A stretch of 64,000 nt of DNA from Aquabacter spiritensis (GTDB lineage Bacteria; Pseudomonadota; Alphaproteobacteria; Rhizobiales; Xanthobacteraceae). Numbering within the stretch: position 1 is the stretch's first letter; each line of letters starts with the position of its first letter. Below, piece after piece: positions 41,547 to 50,552 of the stretch. A model generated the notes under the pieces. The model was not told the DNA's origin. It did not search any database and saw only the letters and a program-made list of their open reading frames with translations. The stretch is from positions 124,001 to 188,000 of the forward strand of contig NZ_SMAI01000001.1 in NCBI RefSeq assembly GCF_004346185.1. Direction: 5' to 3'. Made by a program: the position numbers and the translations under genes.

Positions 41547-43016
41547 TCACAGCTGCGCCACCGGCGCGCGGGCGACACCCGCTTCGGCCAGGGCATGAGC
41601 GACCTCGAGGGCCAGATCCTCCCGCCAGGGCGGCGCGATCACCTGAACCCCGAGCGGCAGGCCGTCGTCCAGCCAGACCGGCACCGCCGCCACCGGCAGG
41701 CCGATGAAGGAGATGGGCTGGGTGAACAGGCCGAGATTGGGTCGCACGAGCAGGGTCTCCCCGTCCAGCACGAAAGTCTTCTGCCCGAGTTCCGGCGCGC
41801 GGCAGGGCGTCGCCGGGGCGAGGATCACGTCCACCTCCTCGAACAGTTTCAGCATCGTGAGCCGGAAATGCCGCCGGAAGCGCTGCGCCGCGATCACCCA
41901 GGCGGCGGGAATGGCGAGGCCGGCGATCAGCCGGTCGCGCACCGCCGGGTCGAAATCGCCCGGCCGCGCGCTGAGCCGGCCGGCATGGAGCGCCGCGCCC
42001 TCGGCGGCGGTGATGACATAGGCCGCGGCGCGGGCGCGCGCCGCTTCGGGGATCTCCACGATCCGGTCGGCGCCGAGCGCGGCGGCGGCGGCGTCCACCG
42101 CCGCGAAGCAGTCCGGCATCCCCTTGGTGCGGAAATAGCCGCCCGCGACCGCGATCCGCAGCCCGTCCCGGCCCTCGCCGAGGCGCGGGCCGACCGGCGC
42201 ATAGGGGCGCGGGATCAGCGACGGGTCGTCCGGATCCTCGCCCTGCATCGCGTCATAGGCGAGCGCGAGGTCGGTCGGGCAGCGCGCGAAGGGGCCGAGA
42301 TGGTCGAGCGCGGACACGAAGGGAAAGGTGCGCGCCCGCGACAGCCGGCCGAAGGTCGGCTTGAGGCCGAAAATGCCGCACAGCGCCGAGGGCACGCGGA
42401 TCGAGCCGTTGGTGTCGGAGCCGAGCGCCAGCGGCACTTCGCCGGCCGCCACCGCCGCCCCCGAGCCGCCTGAGGAGCCGCCCGACATGTGGCCGAGATG
42501 GTGCGGATTGCGGGACGGGCCGTCATGGGCGTTCTCGCCGGTGAAGTCATAGGCATATTCGCCCATGTTCAGCCCGCCGACGAGCACCGCGTCGGCCGCC
42601 TCGAGGCGCGCCACCAGCGTCGCATCCGCTTGGGCGGGCGGCAGGTCCCGGTTGATCTTGGATCCGGCGCGGGTGGCGAGGCCGGCAATGTCGAACAGGT
42701 TCTTGACCGCGAACGGCACCCCGGCGAGCCGGCCCAGCTCCCGGCCTTCGGCCCGCGCGGCGTCGATCGCGTCCGCTTTGGCCCGGGCGCGGGCCAAAGT
42801 GAGGTCGGTGAAGGCGTTGACCTGCGGCTCCAGCGCGGCGATCCGCGCGAGCGACGCCTCGAGGACGGCGCGCGCCGGGACCGTGCCGGCGCGCACTGCG
42901 GCGGCGATTTCGTGGGCGTGGGCGGTCGCGAGGGACGCGGCCATGTCGGGGGCGGCGGCCGGGCTTTCGACGTCCGGGTTCTCGGCGTCGACGGCGCCGT
43001 CGAGGGCGCCGCTCAT
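41547..43016 (-). CDS. atzE: AtzE-like 1-carboxybiuret hydrolase (amidase signature family)
   Basis: A 489-residue amidase. The Ser-Ser-Lys triad is visible: Lys105 in PFAVKNLFD, Ser181 in GGSSGGSGAA and the nucleophile Ser205 in GSDTNGSIRVPS. The Asn after Thr in that motif and the following LCGIFGLKPTFGRLSR match AtzE rather than general amidases. AtzE works with the small subunit AtzG to convert 1-carboxybiuret to dicarboxyurea and ammonia. The ATG at 43016 overlaps the atzG stop (ATGA). Confidence 0.92.
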   Translation of the reverse strand: MSGALDGAVDAENPDVESPAAAPDMAASLATAHAHEIAAAVRAGTVPARAVLEASLARIAALEPQVNAFTDLTLARARAKADAIDAARAEGRELGRLAGVPFAVKNLFDIAGLATRAGSKINRDLPPAQADATLVARLEAADAVLVGGLNMGEYAYDFTGENAHDGPSRNPHHLGHMSGGSSGGSGAAVAAGEVPLALGSDTNGSIRVPSALCGIFGLKPTFGRLSRARTFPFVSALDHLGPFARCPTDLALAYDAMQGEDPDDPSLIPRPYAPVGPRLGEGRDGLRIAVAGGYFRTKGMPDCFAAVDAAAAALGADRIVEIPEAARARAAAYVITAAEGAALHAGRLSARPGDFDPAVRDRLIAGLAIPAAWVIAAQRFRRHFRLTMLKLFEEVDVILAPATPCRAPELGQKTFVLDGETLLVRPNLGLFTQPISFIGLPVAAVPVWLDDGLPLGVQVIAPPWREDLALEVAHALAEAGVARAPVAQL

Positions 43017-43225
43017 GGCCGGTAGACCGGCGCGGGGTCGAACTCGTCGCCGAGATGGAACGCCATGACGAGATGGGCGGCATCGGCGACGTTGCGCAGA
43101 TAGGCCATCGCCTCGCGGTGCCATTCGCCCTGCATGGGGATTGCGAACGCGCCGGTCGCGCCGTCCAGCAGGCGCTCCAGGTCGCGGTCCTCCGGCGGAG
43201 GGAGCGGCGTCTTCGGTTCCGTCAT
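43013..43225 (-). CDS. atzG: AtzG-like small subunit (DUF4089)
   Basis: A 70-residue helical protein resembling a transamidosome GatC subunit in role: it binds and stabilises AtzE. The stretch MQGEWHREAMAYLRNVADAAHLVMAFHLGDEFDPAPVY is the DUF4089/AtzG domain. It is coupled to atzE by ATGA, and it is the first gene of the atzGEH-gntR run. Confidence 0.9.
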   Translation of the reverse strand: MTEPKTPLPPPEDRDLERLLDGATGAFAIPMQGEWHREAMAYLRNVADAAHLVMAFHLGDEFDPAPVYRP

Positions 43226-43313
43226 GGTCGACCCTTTCCTGAAATGTCGATGCGCCCCGTGTGCGCTTGTCCCCTCACGCTGCGCCCTTCCCCCTCACGC
43301 TGCGCCCGTCCTC

Positions 43314-43498
43314 CCCCTCCCCACCCCTCCCCCGCAAGCGGGAGAGGGAGCCCCGTCGCGCCTGCGGCGAAGCCCTCCGTCTGCGCTGGGCGTCATCTGC
43401 GCCCCCTGCCGGCCGCAGCCCCGCCGCGCCTCGGGCGAAGCGCCCGCCCGCCGGTCGCAGCCCTCTCCCGCGTGCGGGGGAGGGTTGGGAGGGGGCCG
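43314..43498. repeat. Inverted pair of CCGCAAGCGG palindromic repeats (family A, copies 3 and 4)
   Basis: Copy 3 (43314-43352) matches family A over 39 bp; copy 4 (about 43462-43498) is a diverged copy in the opposite orientation, with CCGCGTGCGG at its core. A 20-bp direct duplication (CCCTCACGCTGCGCCC units) precedes them at 43272-43307. They fill the 307-bp gap 43226-43532 between the transporter ATPase and atzG. Such inverted pairs resemble BIME-type elements that protect or end transcripts. Confidence 0.8.
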
Positions 43499-43532
43499 GC
43501 GCCTCACAAGGCGACGCCTGCCGGCGGCCGCA

Positions 43533-45293
43533 TCACACCGGCGGATGGGGGATCGCCGCGATCAGTTCGCGGGTATAGGCGTCCTTCGGCGCCTCCAGAA
43601 CCTGGTCGGACGCGCCCTCCTCCACCATCCGGCCGTGGCGCATCACGATCACCCGGTCGCACAGAAGCTTCACGACGTGCAGATCGTGGGAGACGAACAG
43701 ATAGCTCATGCCGAGCGTCTGCTTCAGCTCCTCCAGGAGATTCAGCACCACGGCCTGAACCGAGACGTCGAGCGCGGCGGTCGGCTCGTCGAGAATGACG
43801 AGGTCGGGATTGAGCGCGATGGCGCGGGCGATGCCGACGCGCGCCTTCTGGCCGCCCGAAAGCTGGTGCGGAAAGCGGTCGAGCAGGTCCCCCGGCAGGC
43901 CGACCATGGCGGCCAGCTCCTCCACTTTGGCGCGCAGTTTGGCCCCGCCGCTCATGCCGGCCATCCGCAGCAGCGGGTCGGCGATGGCGCGGGAGGCGGT
44001 GTAGCGCGGATTGAGGCTTTCGGTCGGGTCCTGGAACACCATCTGGATCCGCTTGCGGATCGGGTGGTGGGCGAATTCCTTGGCGGGAATGGCGCCGATA
44101 TCCGCGCCGTCGAAGGTGATCTTGCCCGAGCTGGCATCGATCAGCCGCATGACGATGGTGGAGGTCGTGGATTTGCCGCAGCCGCTCTCGCCCACCAGGC
44201 CGACGCTCTCGCCCTTCTTCACCTCGAAGGAGAGGCCGTCCACGGCGCGGAAGATCCCGTCCTCCTTCGGCGGCGCCTTGCCGAACAGAGCGGCCAGCAT
44301 GGCCACGGGCGCGCCCTGGCGGGGATATTCCTTCACCAGGTTTTCGACCTTCAGGAGCGGCGTGCCGGCCCCCTCCGCCGCCCGCACGGCGGCCCCTTCG
44401 GCGGGCGCGGCCGGCGCCTCGCCTTCCGGCAGCAGGTCGCGCAGCGTGATGCCCGGCCGCGGCGTCGCCCGCATCAGCTTGCGGGTATAGGGATGCTGCG
44501 GATCGCGGAAGATCCGCTCGGCCGGGGCGGTCTCCACCACCCGGCCCTTCTCCATCACCATGACGGTGTCGCAATAGGTGGCGGCGAGGCCGAGATCGTG
44601 GGTGATGAGGATGGTCGACATGCCGCGCGCCCGGGTCAGTTCGGTCACGAGGTCCATCACCGCCTTCTGGGTGGTGACGTCGAGGCCGGTGGTCGGCTCG
44701 TCGGCGATCATCAGTTGCGGCCGGCAGGCCAGCGCCAAGGCGATGACAATGCGCTGGCACATGCCGCCCGACAGCTCGAACGGGTAAGCGTGGTAGCGCT
44801 CCTCGGGCCGGGCGATGCGCACCTGGTTGAGGATGTCGATCACCTTCTCTTTCACGTTGGACGGCTGCGCCTGCAGATGATGGAGCAGCACATCGCCGAT
44901 CTGGTGGCCGACCTTGCGGATCGGGTTCAGGGCGGCGCGCGGATTCTGGAAGATCATCGACATTTCGCGCCCGCGCAGGTCGCGCATCTGGCGCTCCGGC
45001 GCATAAGCGAGGTCGAGGCCGGAAAAGACGATCGAGCCCTCGGCGATCCGCCCGGCCCGGTCGAGGATCCGCATCACCGTATAGGAGGTGACGGACTTGC
45101 CGGAGCCGCTTTCCCCGACGATCCCCACCGTCTCGCCCTTGGCGACGGTGAGGTCGACATTCTTCACCGCCTGGACGATGCCCTTGCGGGTCGAGAATTC
45201 GACCGTGAGGTCGCGGACCGACAGAAGGGGTCCGTGCGGCGCTTCGGCGGGGGCGAGCGCGCCCGCAATGGCCGGATCGATCACGCCATGCAT
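43533..45293 (-). CDS. Fused double ABC ATPase of a peptide/nickel-type importer
   Basis: A 586-residue fusion of DppD-like and DppF-like ATPases, as in GsiA. Domain 1: Walker A GESGSGKSV, signature LSGGMCQR, Walker B LMIADEPTT. Domain 2: GESGCGKST, LSGGQKAR, LVILDEPTA. GGAGG lies 5 bases before the ATG at 45293; an ATG at 45305 is also possible. It drives the two permeases encoded directly upstream. Its 3' end lies 300 bp from the atzG start, so transporter and hydrolases may share expression. Confidence 0.95.
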   Translation of the reverse strand: MHGVIDPAIAGALAPAEAPHGPLLSVRDLTVEFSTRKGIVQAVKNVDLTVAKGETVGIVGESGSGKSVTSYTVMRILDRAGRIAEGSIVFSGLDLAYAPERQMRDLRGREMSMIFQNPRAALNPIRKVGHQIGDVLLHHLQAQPSNVKEKVIDILNQVRIARPEERYHAYPFELSGGMCQRIVIALALACRPQLMIADEPTTGLDVTTQKAVMDLVTELTRARGMSTILITHDLGLAATYCDTVMVMEKGRVVETAPAERIFRDPQHPYTRKLMRATPRPGITLRDLLPEGEAPAAPAEGAAVRAAEGAGTPLLKVENLVKEYPRQGAPVAMLAALFGKAPPKEDGIFRAVDGLSFEVKKGESVGLVGESGCGKSTTSTIVMRLIDASSGKITFDGADIGAIPAKEFAHHPIRKRIQMVFQDPTESLNPRYTASRAIADPLLRMAGMSGGAKLRAKVEELAAMVGLPGDLLDRFPHQLSGGQKARVGIARAIALNPDLVILDEPTAALDVSVQAVVLNLLEELKQTLGMSYLFVSHDLHVVKLLCDRVIVMRHGRMVEEGASDQVLEAPKDAYTRELIAAIPHPPV

Positions 45294-45307
45294 GTGGGCC
45301 TCCATCG

Positions 45308-46198
45308 TCAGGTGCGGCGCTGGGGATCGACGATGTCGCGCAGACCGTCGCCCAGCAGGTTGAAGCAGAACACCGCGAACATCAGCGCGAGGCCGGGGAA
45401 GAGCGCGATCCACCATTCCCCGGAAATGATGTAGGTCGCGCCTTCCGCCACCATGATCCCCCATTCCGGAGTTGGCGGGCGCACGCCGAGGCCGATGAAG
45501 GAGAGGCCGGCGGCATTGAGGATGGCGTAGCCCATGGTCAGCGACATCTGCACCATCATGATGGGCATGATGTTCGGCAGGATCTGCGTCAGCAGGATGC
45601 GCCACTCGCCGTTTCCGGTGAGCCGGGCCGCCTGGACGAAGCCGGCCTGCCGGCGGATCGCCGCCTCGGAGCGGGCGACGCGGACGTAAAGCGGGAAATT
45701 GATGATGGCGGTGGCGATGACGATGTTGGTCACCGTATTGCCGAGCGCCGCGACGATGCCCATGGCCAGGACGAACAGCGGAAAGGCCATGATGGTGTCG
45801 GAGATCCGGCCGATGATGCGGTCGGTCCAGCCGCCGAAAAAGCCGGAGGCGATGCCGGCGATGCCGCCGGCCGCGAACACCAGCGCGACCGAGCAGATGG
45901 CGATCCCCATATCGAGCCCGGTCGCGACGATGACGCGGGAGAAGATGTCCCGGCCGAGCTGGTCGGTGCCGAACCAATGGGCGGTCGAGGGCGGGCTCAG
46001 CGCCATGGCGGTGTTGGAGGCGAGCGGATCGTAGGGCACCACGAACGGGCCGATCAGCGCGCTGACCACCAGGATCAGGAACATGCCGAAGGCGAGCCCG
46101 GTGACCGGATTGTCCGAGATCACATAATGGGCGTGCCGGAGGGTCGCGGCGAGGCCGCTCGCGGGACGCGGGGCGTCGGCGGGATTGGCGAGGGTCAT
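45308..46198 (-). CDS. ABC importer permease (DppC-like)
   Basis: A 296-residue permease of the peptide/nickel family with an N-terminal OppC-N segment (FGMFLILVVSALIGPFVVPYDP) and the BPD transmembrane domain; the EAA-loop is near RQAGFVQAARLTGNGEWRIL. About six hydrophobic segments. Its start overlaps the DppB-like stop by ATGA. Confidence 0.95.
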   Translation of the reverse strand: MTLANPADAPRPASGLAATLRHAHYVISDNPVTGLAFGMFLILVVSALIGPFVVPYDPLASNTAMALSPPSTAHWFGTDQLGRDIFSRVIVATGLDMGIAICSVALVFAAGGIAGIASGFFGGWTDRIIGRISDTIMAFPLFVLAMGIVAALGNTVTNIVIATAIINFPLYVRVARSEAAIRRQAGFVQAARLTGNGEWRILLTQILPNIMPIMMVQMSLTMGYAILNAAGLSFIGLGVRPPTPEWGIMVAEGATYIISGEWWIALFPGLALMFAVFCFNLLGDGLRDIVDPQRRT

Positions 46199-47208
46199 GC
46201 TTCGCTCCGGGCGCGGGGATCGATGACGCCATAGGCGATGTCGATCAGGAGGTTCAGGACGATGTAGAGGACCGCCATGGCGAGGACGAAGCCCTGCACC
46301 GGCGCGAAATCCGAGGTGATCAGCGCCTCGACCGCATAGGAGCCGATCCCCGGCCAGGCGAACACCTTCTCGACCAGCACGTTGGCGCCGAGCAGGAAGG
46401 AGAACACCATGCCGAGCGTGGTGATGACCGGGAGCATCGCGTTGCGGAAGGCATAGACGATGATGACCTTGTAGGGCGTCAGCCCGGCGGCGCGGGCGGT
46501 GCGCACGAATTCCGACGAGAGCACCGCCAGCATCGAGGCGCGGGTCATGCGGGCGATCGGCGCCAGAGCGAAGATGGCGAGCGTGACGGCCGGGATCACG
46601 AGCTGCGCCGCCGAGGCGCGAAAGGTCTCGAAATCGCCCGCGATCAGGCTGTCGATCAGATAGAAGCCGGTGACCTCGGGCGGCGGCGAGGCGAAGGCGT
46701 CGAGGCGGCCGAGCGGGGCCGGCGCCCAGCCGAGCTTGAAATAGAACACATAGACCAGCAGCAGGCCGGTGAAGAAGACCGGCAGCGAGACCCCCGCCGT
46801 GGTCAGGATGCGGCAGGAATGGTCGACCCAGGTGCCCTGCTTCACCGCCGCGGCGATGCCGTAGGGGATGGCGATCAGGAGCGCCAGGATAAGGCCGGCC
46901 AAAGTCAGCTCGGCGGAGGCGGGCAGCCGGTTCCGGATCTCGGTCGCAACCGGCTGGCCGGTCGAGAGCGAGGACCCGAGATCGCCTTTGGCGAGCGCGG
47001 TCACGTAATCGAGGAACTGCGCCGGCAGCGGCTTGTCGAGGCCGAGCTTGGTGCGGATTTCGGCGATCGCCTGCGGGGTGGCGGCCGGGCCGGCGAAATA
47101 GGCTGCGGTGTCGCCGGGCAGGACCCGGGTCAGCAGGAAGGTCACGATCACCACCCCGATCAGGCTCGGCACGGCGGTCGCGAGACGGCTTCCGATCAGC
47201 TTCAGCAT
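46195..47208 (-). CDS. ABC importer permease (DppB-like)
   Basis: A 337-residue permease with the N-terminal pattern LIGVVIVTFLLTRVLPGDTA and the EAA-loop SSEFVRTARAAGLTPYKVI. Six hydrophobic segments agree with the family. It follows the binding-protein gene (173-bp gap) and forms a heterodimer with the DppC-like permease. Confidence 0.95.
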   Translation of the reverse strand: MLKLIGSRLATAVPSLIGVVIVTFLLTRVLPGDTAAYFAGPAATPQAIAEIRTKLGLDKPLPAQFLDYVTALAKGDLGSSLSTGQPVATEIRNRLPASAELTLAGLILALLIAIPYGIAAAVKQGTWVDHSCRILTTAGVSLPVFFTGLLLVYVFYFKLGWAPAPLGRLDAFASPPPEVTGFYLIDSLIAGDFETFRASAAQLVIPAVTLAIFALAPIARMTRASMLAVLSSEFVRTARAAGLTPYKVIIVYAFRNAMLPVITTLGMVFSFLLGANVLVEKVFAWPGIGSYAVEALITSDFAPVQGFVLAMAVLYIVLNLLIDIAYGVIDPRARSEA

Positions 47209-47358
47209 GACGGCTCCCTCCTCTCGGCGAGGTCAGGTCGAAAACGATGCAAGGACGGCGCCAGGAGCGGTGCCGACGGAATGGCGGTGGACCGGCGCGG
47301 GACCGGGACCGGGGCGCGGGCCCCGGCCGTGCCGGCCGCCGCGACGGCGGCCGGCGGA

Positions 47359-47388
47359 GGCTCAGCCCGGCTCAGCCCGGCTCAGCCC
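47359..47388. repeat. Three perfect 10-bp tandem repeats
   Basis: GGCTCAGCCC occurs three times head to tail. The unit is itself a GGCT/AGCC palindrome. The last copy overlaps the stop codon of the binding-protein gene. Together with the palindromic stretch 47318-47356 it could form a hairpin that separates binding-protein from permease messages, a common way to raise binding-protein level. Confidence 0.7.
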
Positions 47389-49004
47389 TTGGCCAGCGAG
47401 GCATAGTTGAGGCGGCGGTGGAACCAGTATTCGTAGCCGGTCACGTTCTTCTGCATCGCGACGTTCACGTAAGGCTGGAACAGCGGGATGCGCGGCACGT
47501 CGGCGAAGGCGAGATCGACCATTCCCCTGATGTCGGTGTCGTAGGCCGCCTTGTCCCCGGTCGCGGCGGCGAGCCGGGCACCGTCGATGAACGTGTCCAT
47601 CGCCTGTGATTTGTAGCTCATGGTGTTGAAGACGGAATTATTGCCGTGATAGCACCAGAAGAAGAAGTATTCGGGATAATCCAGCCAGCCCGAGAACACG
47701 TTGGTGTACATCGGCAGGACCTTCTTGTTCAGCTCGGTCCGCCAGTTCGCCCCGGGGATCTTGTTGATCGTCGTCTTGATCCCGAGCTGCGCCAAATTCT
47801 CCTGCACCAGCACGCAGATAGGCTCGTTGACGCCGGCGAAGCCGAGGTCGAAGGAGATGTCGGTCTCGAACCCGTTGGGATAACCGGCCTCGGCGAGCAA
47901 CGCCTTGGCCTTGGCGAGATCCGTGACGTATTTTGTCGGCTGCGGCCAGGCAACTTCCGTCTGATGGCCCGCCGGCGCTCCGAACATCGGCTTGGACAGA
48001 CCGAACAGAACGGCATCCATAATCTTTTGATACGGCATGGCATAGGCCATCGCCTGGCGAACTTTGATATTGTCGAAGGGCGGCTTGGTGACGTTCATGC
48101 CCATATACTGAACGCCATTGGAATACGGCGTCGAAATGATGGTGAGCTTGCCACTCTCCTTCAGCTCGACGAAGTCTTTATTCGGAAGATCATAGGAAAT
48201 ATCGGCATCACCCCGCTCGAGCAGCGCGCGACGATTGCCGGCCGAGGGTACCATCCGCCACACGATGCGCTTCATCTTGGGCATCGGGCCGCCGACCCAG
48301 GCGTCGTTGCGCTCGAAAATGACCTCGGTGCCCGGGGTCCATTTGGTCACCTTATAGGGACCGGATCCGACCGTGTTCTGCTTTGTATATTCGAGACCCC
48401 AGGGGTCCTTCTCGGTGGCGTTCTTCTTGACGAGTTCAGAATTGTAGACGCAGGGCACGATGACCGCGAGATCAGGAATGGTCAAACGGTCCTTTCGGAT
48501 GAAATCGACCCGGATGGTCCGGTCGTCGACCACGACGAATTGTTCCGGCTTCTCGAGCGACCCCGCCTTCATCTGGAAGGTCGGGAAGCCGCCGACGGTG
48601 ACGGCCCGATCGAGCGACCATTTCACATCCTTGGCGGTGACCGGCGTGCCGTCCTGGAACACCGCCTTGCTCTTCAGCTTGAACGTCACCGACATGTCGC
48701 CGACCTTCATGTCCTCGGCGAGCTGACCCTCGAACTTGTCGCGGTCATAATAGGGCGTGCCGTTCACCTCCTTCATCGGATGGGTGATGAGGCGGTCATA
48801 GCAGTTCCAATTGGCCTCGTAGCCGGGAACGTTGGTGCCAACACCTTGGATATCCAGATTATTCGGTCCGCTTTCGGAGACGATGAGCAGGGTCTCCGCC
48901 CGGCCCTGGGCGCGGGCGGGCGAGAACACGGCGGGCGCGGCGACGCCGGTCCCGGTGGCGACGGCGGTGGCGGAAGCGGACTGCAGGAATTCACGGCGGT
49001 TCAT
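47382..49004 (-). CDS. Periplasmic binding protein of the peptide/nickel ABC importer
   Basis: A 540-residue SBP family 5 protein. The N-terminus NRREFLQSASATAVATG is a twin-arginine signal, with cleavage likely at ARAQ (about residue 32). GGGGGA lies 7 bases before the ATG at 49004; the longer upstream frame has no such site. Family stretches include FQDGTPVTAKDVKWSLDRAV and YFFFWCYHGNN. The substrate is unknown; the neighbouring atz genes suggest a biuret-, urea- or peptide-like compound. It is the first gene of the operon. Confidence 0.93.
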   Translation of the reverse strand: MNRREFLQSASATAVATGTGVAAPAVFSPARAQGRAETLLIVSESGPNNLDIQGVGTNVPGYEANWNCYDRLITHPMKEVNGTPYYDRDKFEGQLAEDMKVGDMSVTFKLKSKAVFQDGTPVTAKDVKWSLDRAVTVGGFPTFQMKAGSLEKPEQFVVVDDRTIRVDFIRKDRLTIPDLAVIVPCVYNSELVKKNATEKDPWGLEYTKQNTVGSGPYKVTKWTPGTEVIFERNDAWVGGPMPKMKRIVWRMVPSAGNRRALLERGDADISYDLPNKDFVELKESGKLTIISTPYSNGVQYMGMNVTKPPFDNIKVRQAMAYAMPYQKIMDAVLFGLSKPMFGAPAGHQTEVAWPQPTKYVTDLAKAKALLAEAGYPNGFETDISFDLGFAGVNEPICVLVQENLAQLGIKTTINKIPGANWRTELNKKVLPMYTNVFSGWLDYPEYFFFWCYHGNNSVFNTMSYKSQAMDTFIDGARLAAATGDKAAYDTDIRGMVDLAFADVPRIPLFQPYVNVAMQKNVTGYEYWFHRRLNYASLAKG

Positions 49005-49366
49005 GAAAACATCCCCCATGTGGAGCGGCTGTCCTCTCCTCCTATTCAAGGGTCGTGCCAATTGCATACCAGTTTTTATATTTCGTTATTTTATAACAAC
49101 TTATGTATGTTTTTCTCGTGTATAAAATCTTTGTCAGGCTTCATTTTGCATATTTTTTACTCACATTTGTACATATTGCATGCAATTACCTGCAGACGGA
49201 TGCTCAACCCTCCATCGCCGTGCTTTGCCTGATTGCCCATTGGGCAGGCGGAACGTGCCGGAGGCGACTGCGTTGGACTTTCGACGCCCGGCCAGAGGGG
49301 CGCAGCACGGCAGCCGTGCCGTCCCTGATCGCCGCCGGCCCTCATTCCCAACCGAGAGACTCTGCC
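49005..49366. promoter_or_regulatory. AT-rich divergent promoter region with a 12-bp palindrome
   Basis: A 362-bp gene-free stretch between the ABC binding-protein gene and the DUF3182 gene. 49075-49195 is strikingly AT-rich, and ATTGCATGCAAT at 49175-49186 is a perfect 12-bp palindrome. ATTGCAT also occurs at 49063-49069. It should drive both divergent genes; the palindrome is a candidate regulator site, for example for the GntR protein, but which protein binds is unknown. Confidence 0.55.
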
Positions 49367-50548
49367 ATGGTGTTGTTCGGACGGATAAAATTCGGTGCCG
49401 CACACCCTCCTCCCCTGCAGAAACGGGGGCTCGTTCACCATCTCGGCCCGATGCGGCGCGGAAATCTCCATGGCCACCGGGCCATGAGCGTGGTGGCCTT
49501 GGCCGGCCGACTTGCCGCTCTTCTCGGCTACGACCATCGCGGCGATGCCGCCCCACCCAATGCCGCCCCACCCAATGCCGCCCCACCCAATGCCGCTACG
49601 CCGGAGACCTCGGCCTATGTCGTCCCGGACACGACCCTCACCTGCGCAGAAGCGGCGCAGCTCGGCATCCGGGGGGAAGGCGACCTGTTCGGCGGCGTCG
49701 TCCCGGCCCCCGTCGTCGCCGGAAAAGCGATAACGCACGGCCTCGTCGGACCGGACGCCCCCGCGCCGGACGGCTGGACGCCCGCCTTCGGCGTGGCCGT
49801 CGGGGACTGCGTGCTCCACGGCTTCACGGCTTTTTCCATGCCGGATGCCCGAGCCGCCGCGCGGCGGCTGCTCGCAAAAGGCCCGGTGCGGCTGAAGCCC
49901 GCCTGGGCCGATGGCGGCCTCTCCCAGAGCATCGTTCACGATGCCGCTGGCCTTGATGCCACCCTCGGCGGATTGGACGCCGCAGCGGTGGAGTGCTGCG
50001 GCCTCGTCCTCGAGGAAAACCTCACCAAGGTCGAGACCTTGAGCATCGGCGAGATGCGTTTGCCAGGGCTTTCGGTTGCCTATTGCGGGCGTCAGCACAT
50101 CACCTACGACAATACCGGGAGCCCCGCTTATGGCGGATCCAGCCTGTTCCTCGCCGCCGGCGGGTTCGAGGCCCTCCTCCGCCAGACTATCGATCCGATC
50201 GCGCGGGCGGCGGTCCTGTTCGCGCGCAGATACGATGCGGCGGCGGATGCCTGTTTTCCGGGCTTTCTGGCGAGCCGACGCAATTACGACGTCGTGGTCG
50301 GGGAGGATACGGCCGGCACCTTGCGATGCGGGGTGCTCGAACAATCCTGGCGGCTGGGCGGTGCCACAGGCGCCGAACTCGCCGGGCTCGCCGCACTCCT
50401 CGCAGATCCCCTGCGCGATGCCGTCGCCGCGCGATGTGTCGAAGTCTACGGGGCGGGACCCCGCCTTCCCGAAGATGCGATGATCTATTACCAAGGCGAC
50501 GATACGGAGGTTGGTCATCTTACAAAGTACGCAATCGTCGAGGCTTGA
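49367..50548 (+). CDS. DUF3182 family protein
   Basis: A 393-residue protein. The main domain (from about residue 80) carries GEGDLFGGVVPAPVVAGKAITHGLV, then CGLVLEENLTKVETLSIGEM and YDAAADACFPGFLASRRNYDVV, the DUF3182 pattern I recall; the layout looks ATP-grasp-like. The ATG at 49367 gives the common length. Residues 60-74 are an in-frame 15-bp triplication (AAPPN three times), absent in relatives I recall. Its stop overlaps the region upstream of the hydrolase gene by a few bases, and the two are commonly paired. Confidence 0.8.
   Translation: MVLFGRIKFGAAHPPPLQKRGLVHHLGPMRRGNLHGHRAMSVVALAGRLAALLGYDHRGDAAPPNAAPPNAAPPNAATPETSAYVVPDTTLTCAEAAQLGIRGEGDLFGGVVPAPVVAGKAITHGLVGPDAPAPDGWTPAFGVAVGDCVLHGFTAFSMPDARAAARRLLAKGPVRLKPAWADGGLSQSIVHDAAGLDATLGGLDAAAVECCGLVLEENLTKVETLSIGEMRLPGLSVAYCGRQHITYDNTGSPAYGGSSLFLAAGGFEALLRQTIDPIARAAVLFARRYDAAADACFPGFLASRRNYDVVVGEDTAGTLRCGVLEQSWRLGGATGAELAGLAALLADPLRDAVAARCVEVYGAGPRLPEDAMIYYQGDDTEVGHLTKYAIVEA
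49545..49589. repeat. Three perfect 15-bp repeats within the DUF3182 gene
   Basis: The unit ATGCCGCCCCACCCA is repeated three times and encodes Ala-Ala-Pro-Pro-Asn each time. Since 15 is a multiple of three, copy-number change alters a linker without breaking the frame. Confidence 0.85.
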
Positions 50549-50552
50549 TCCC

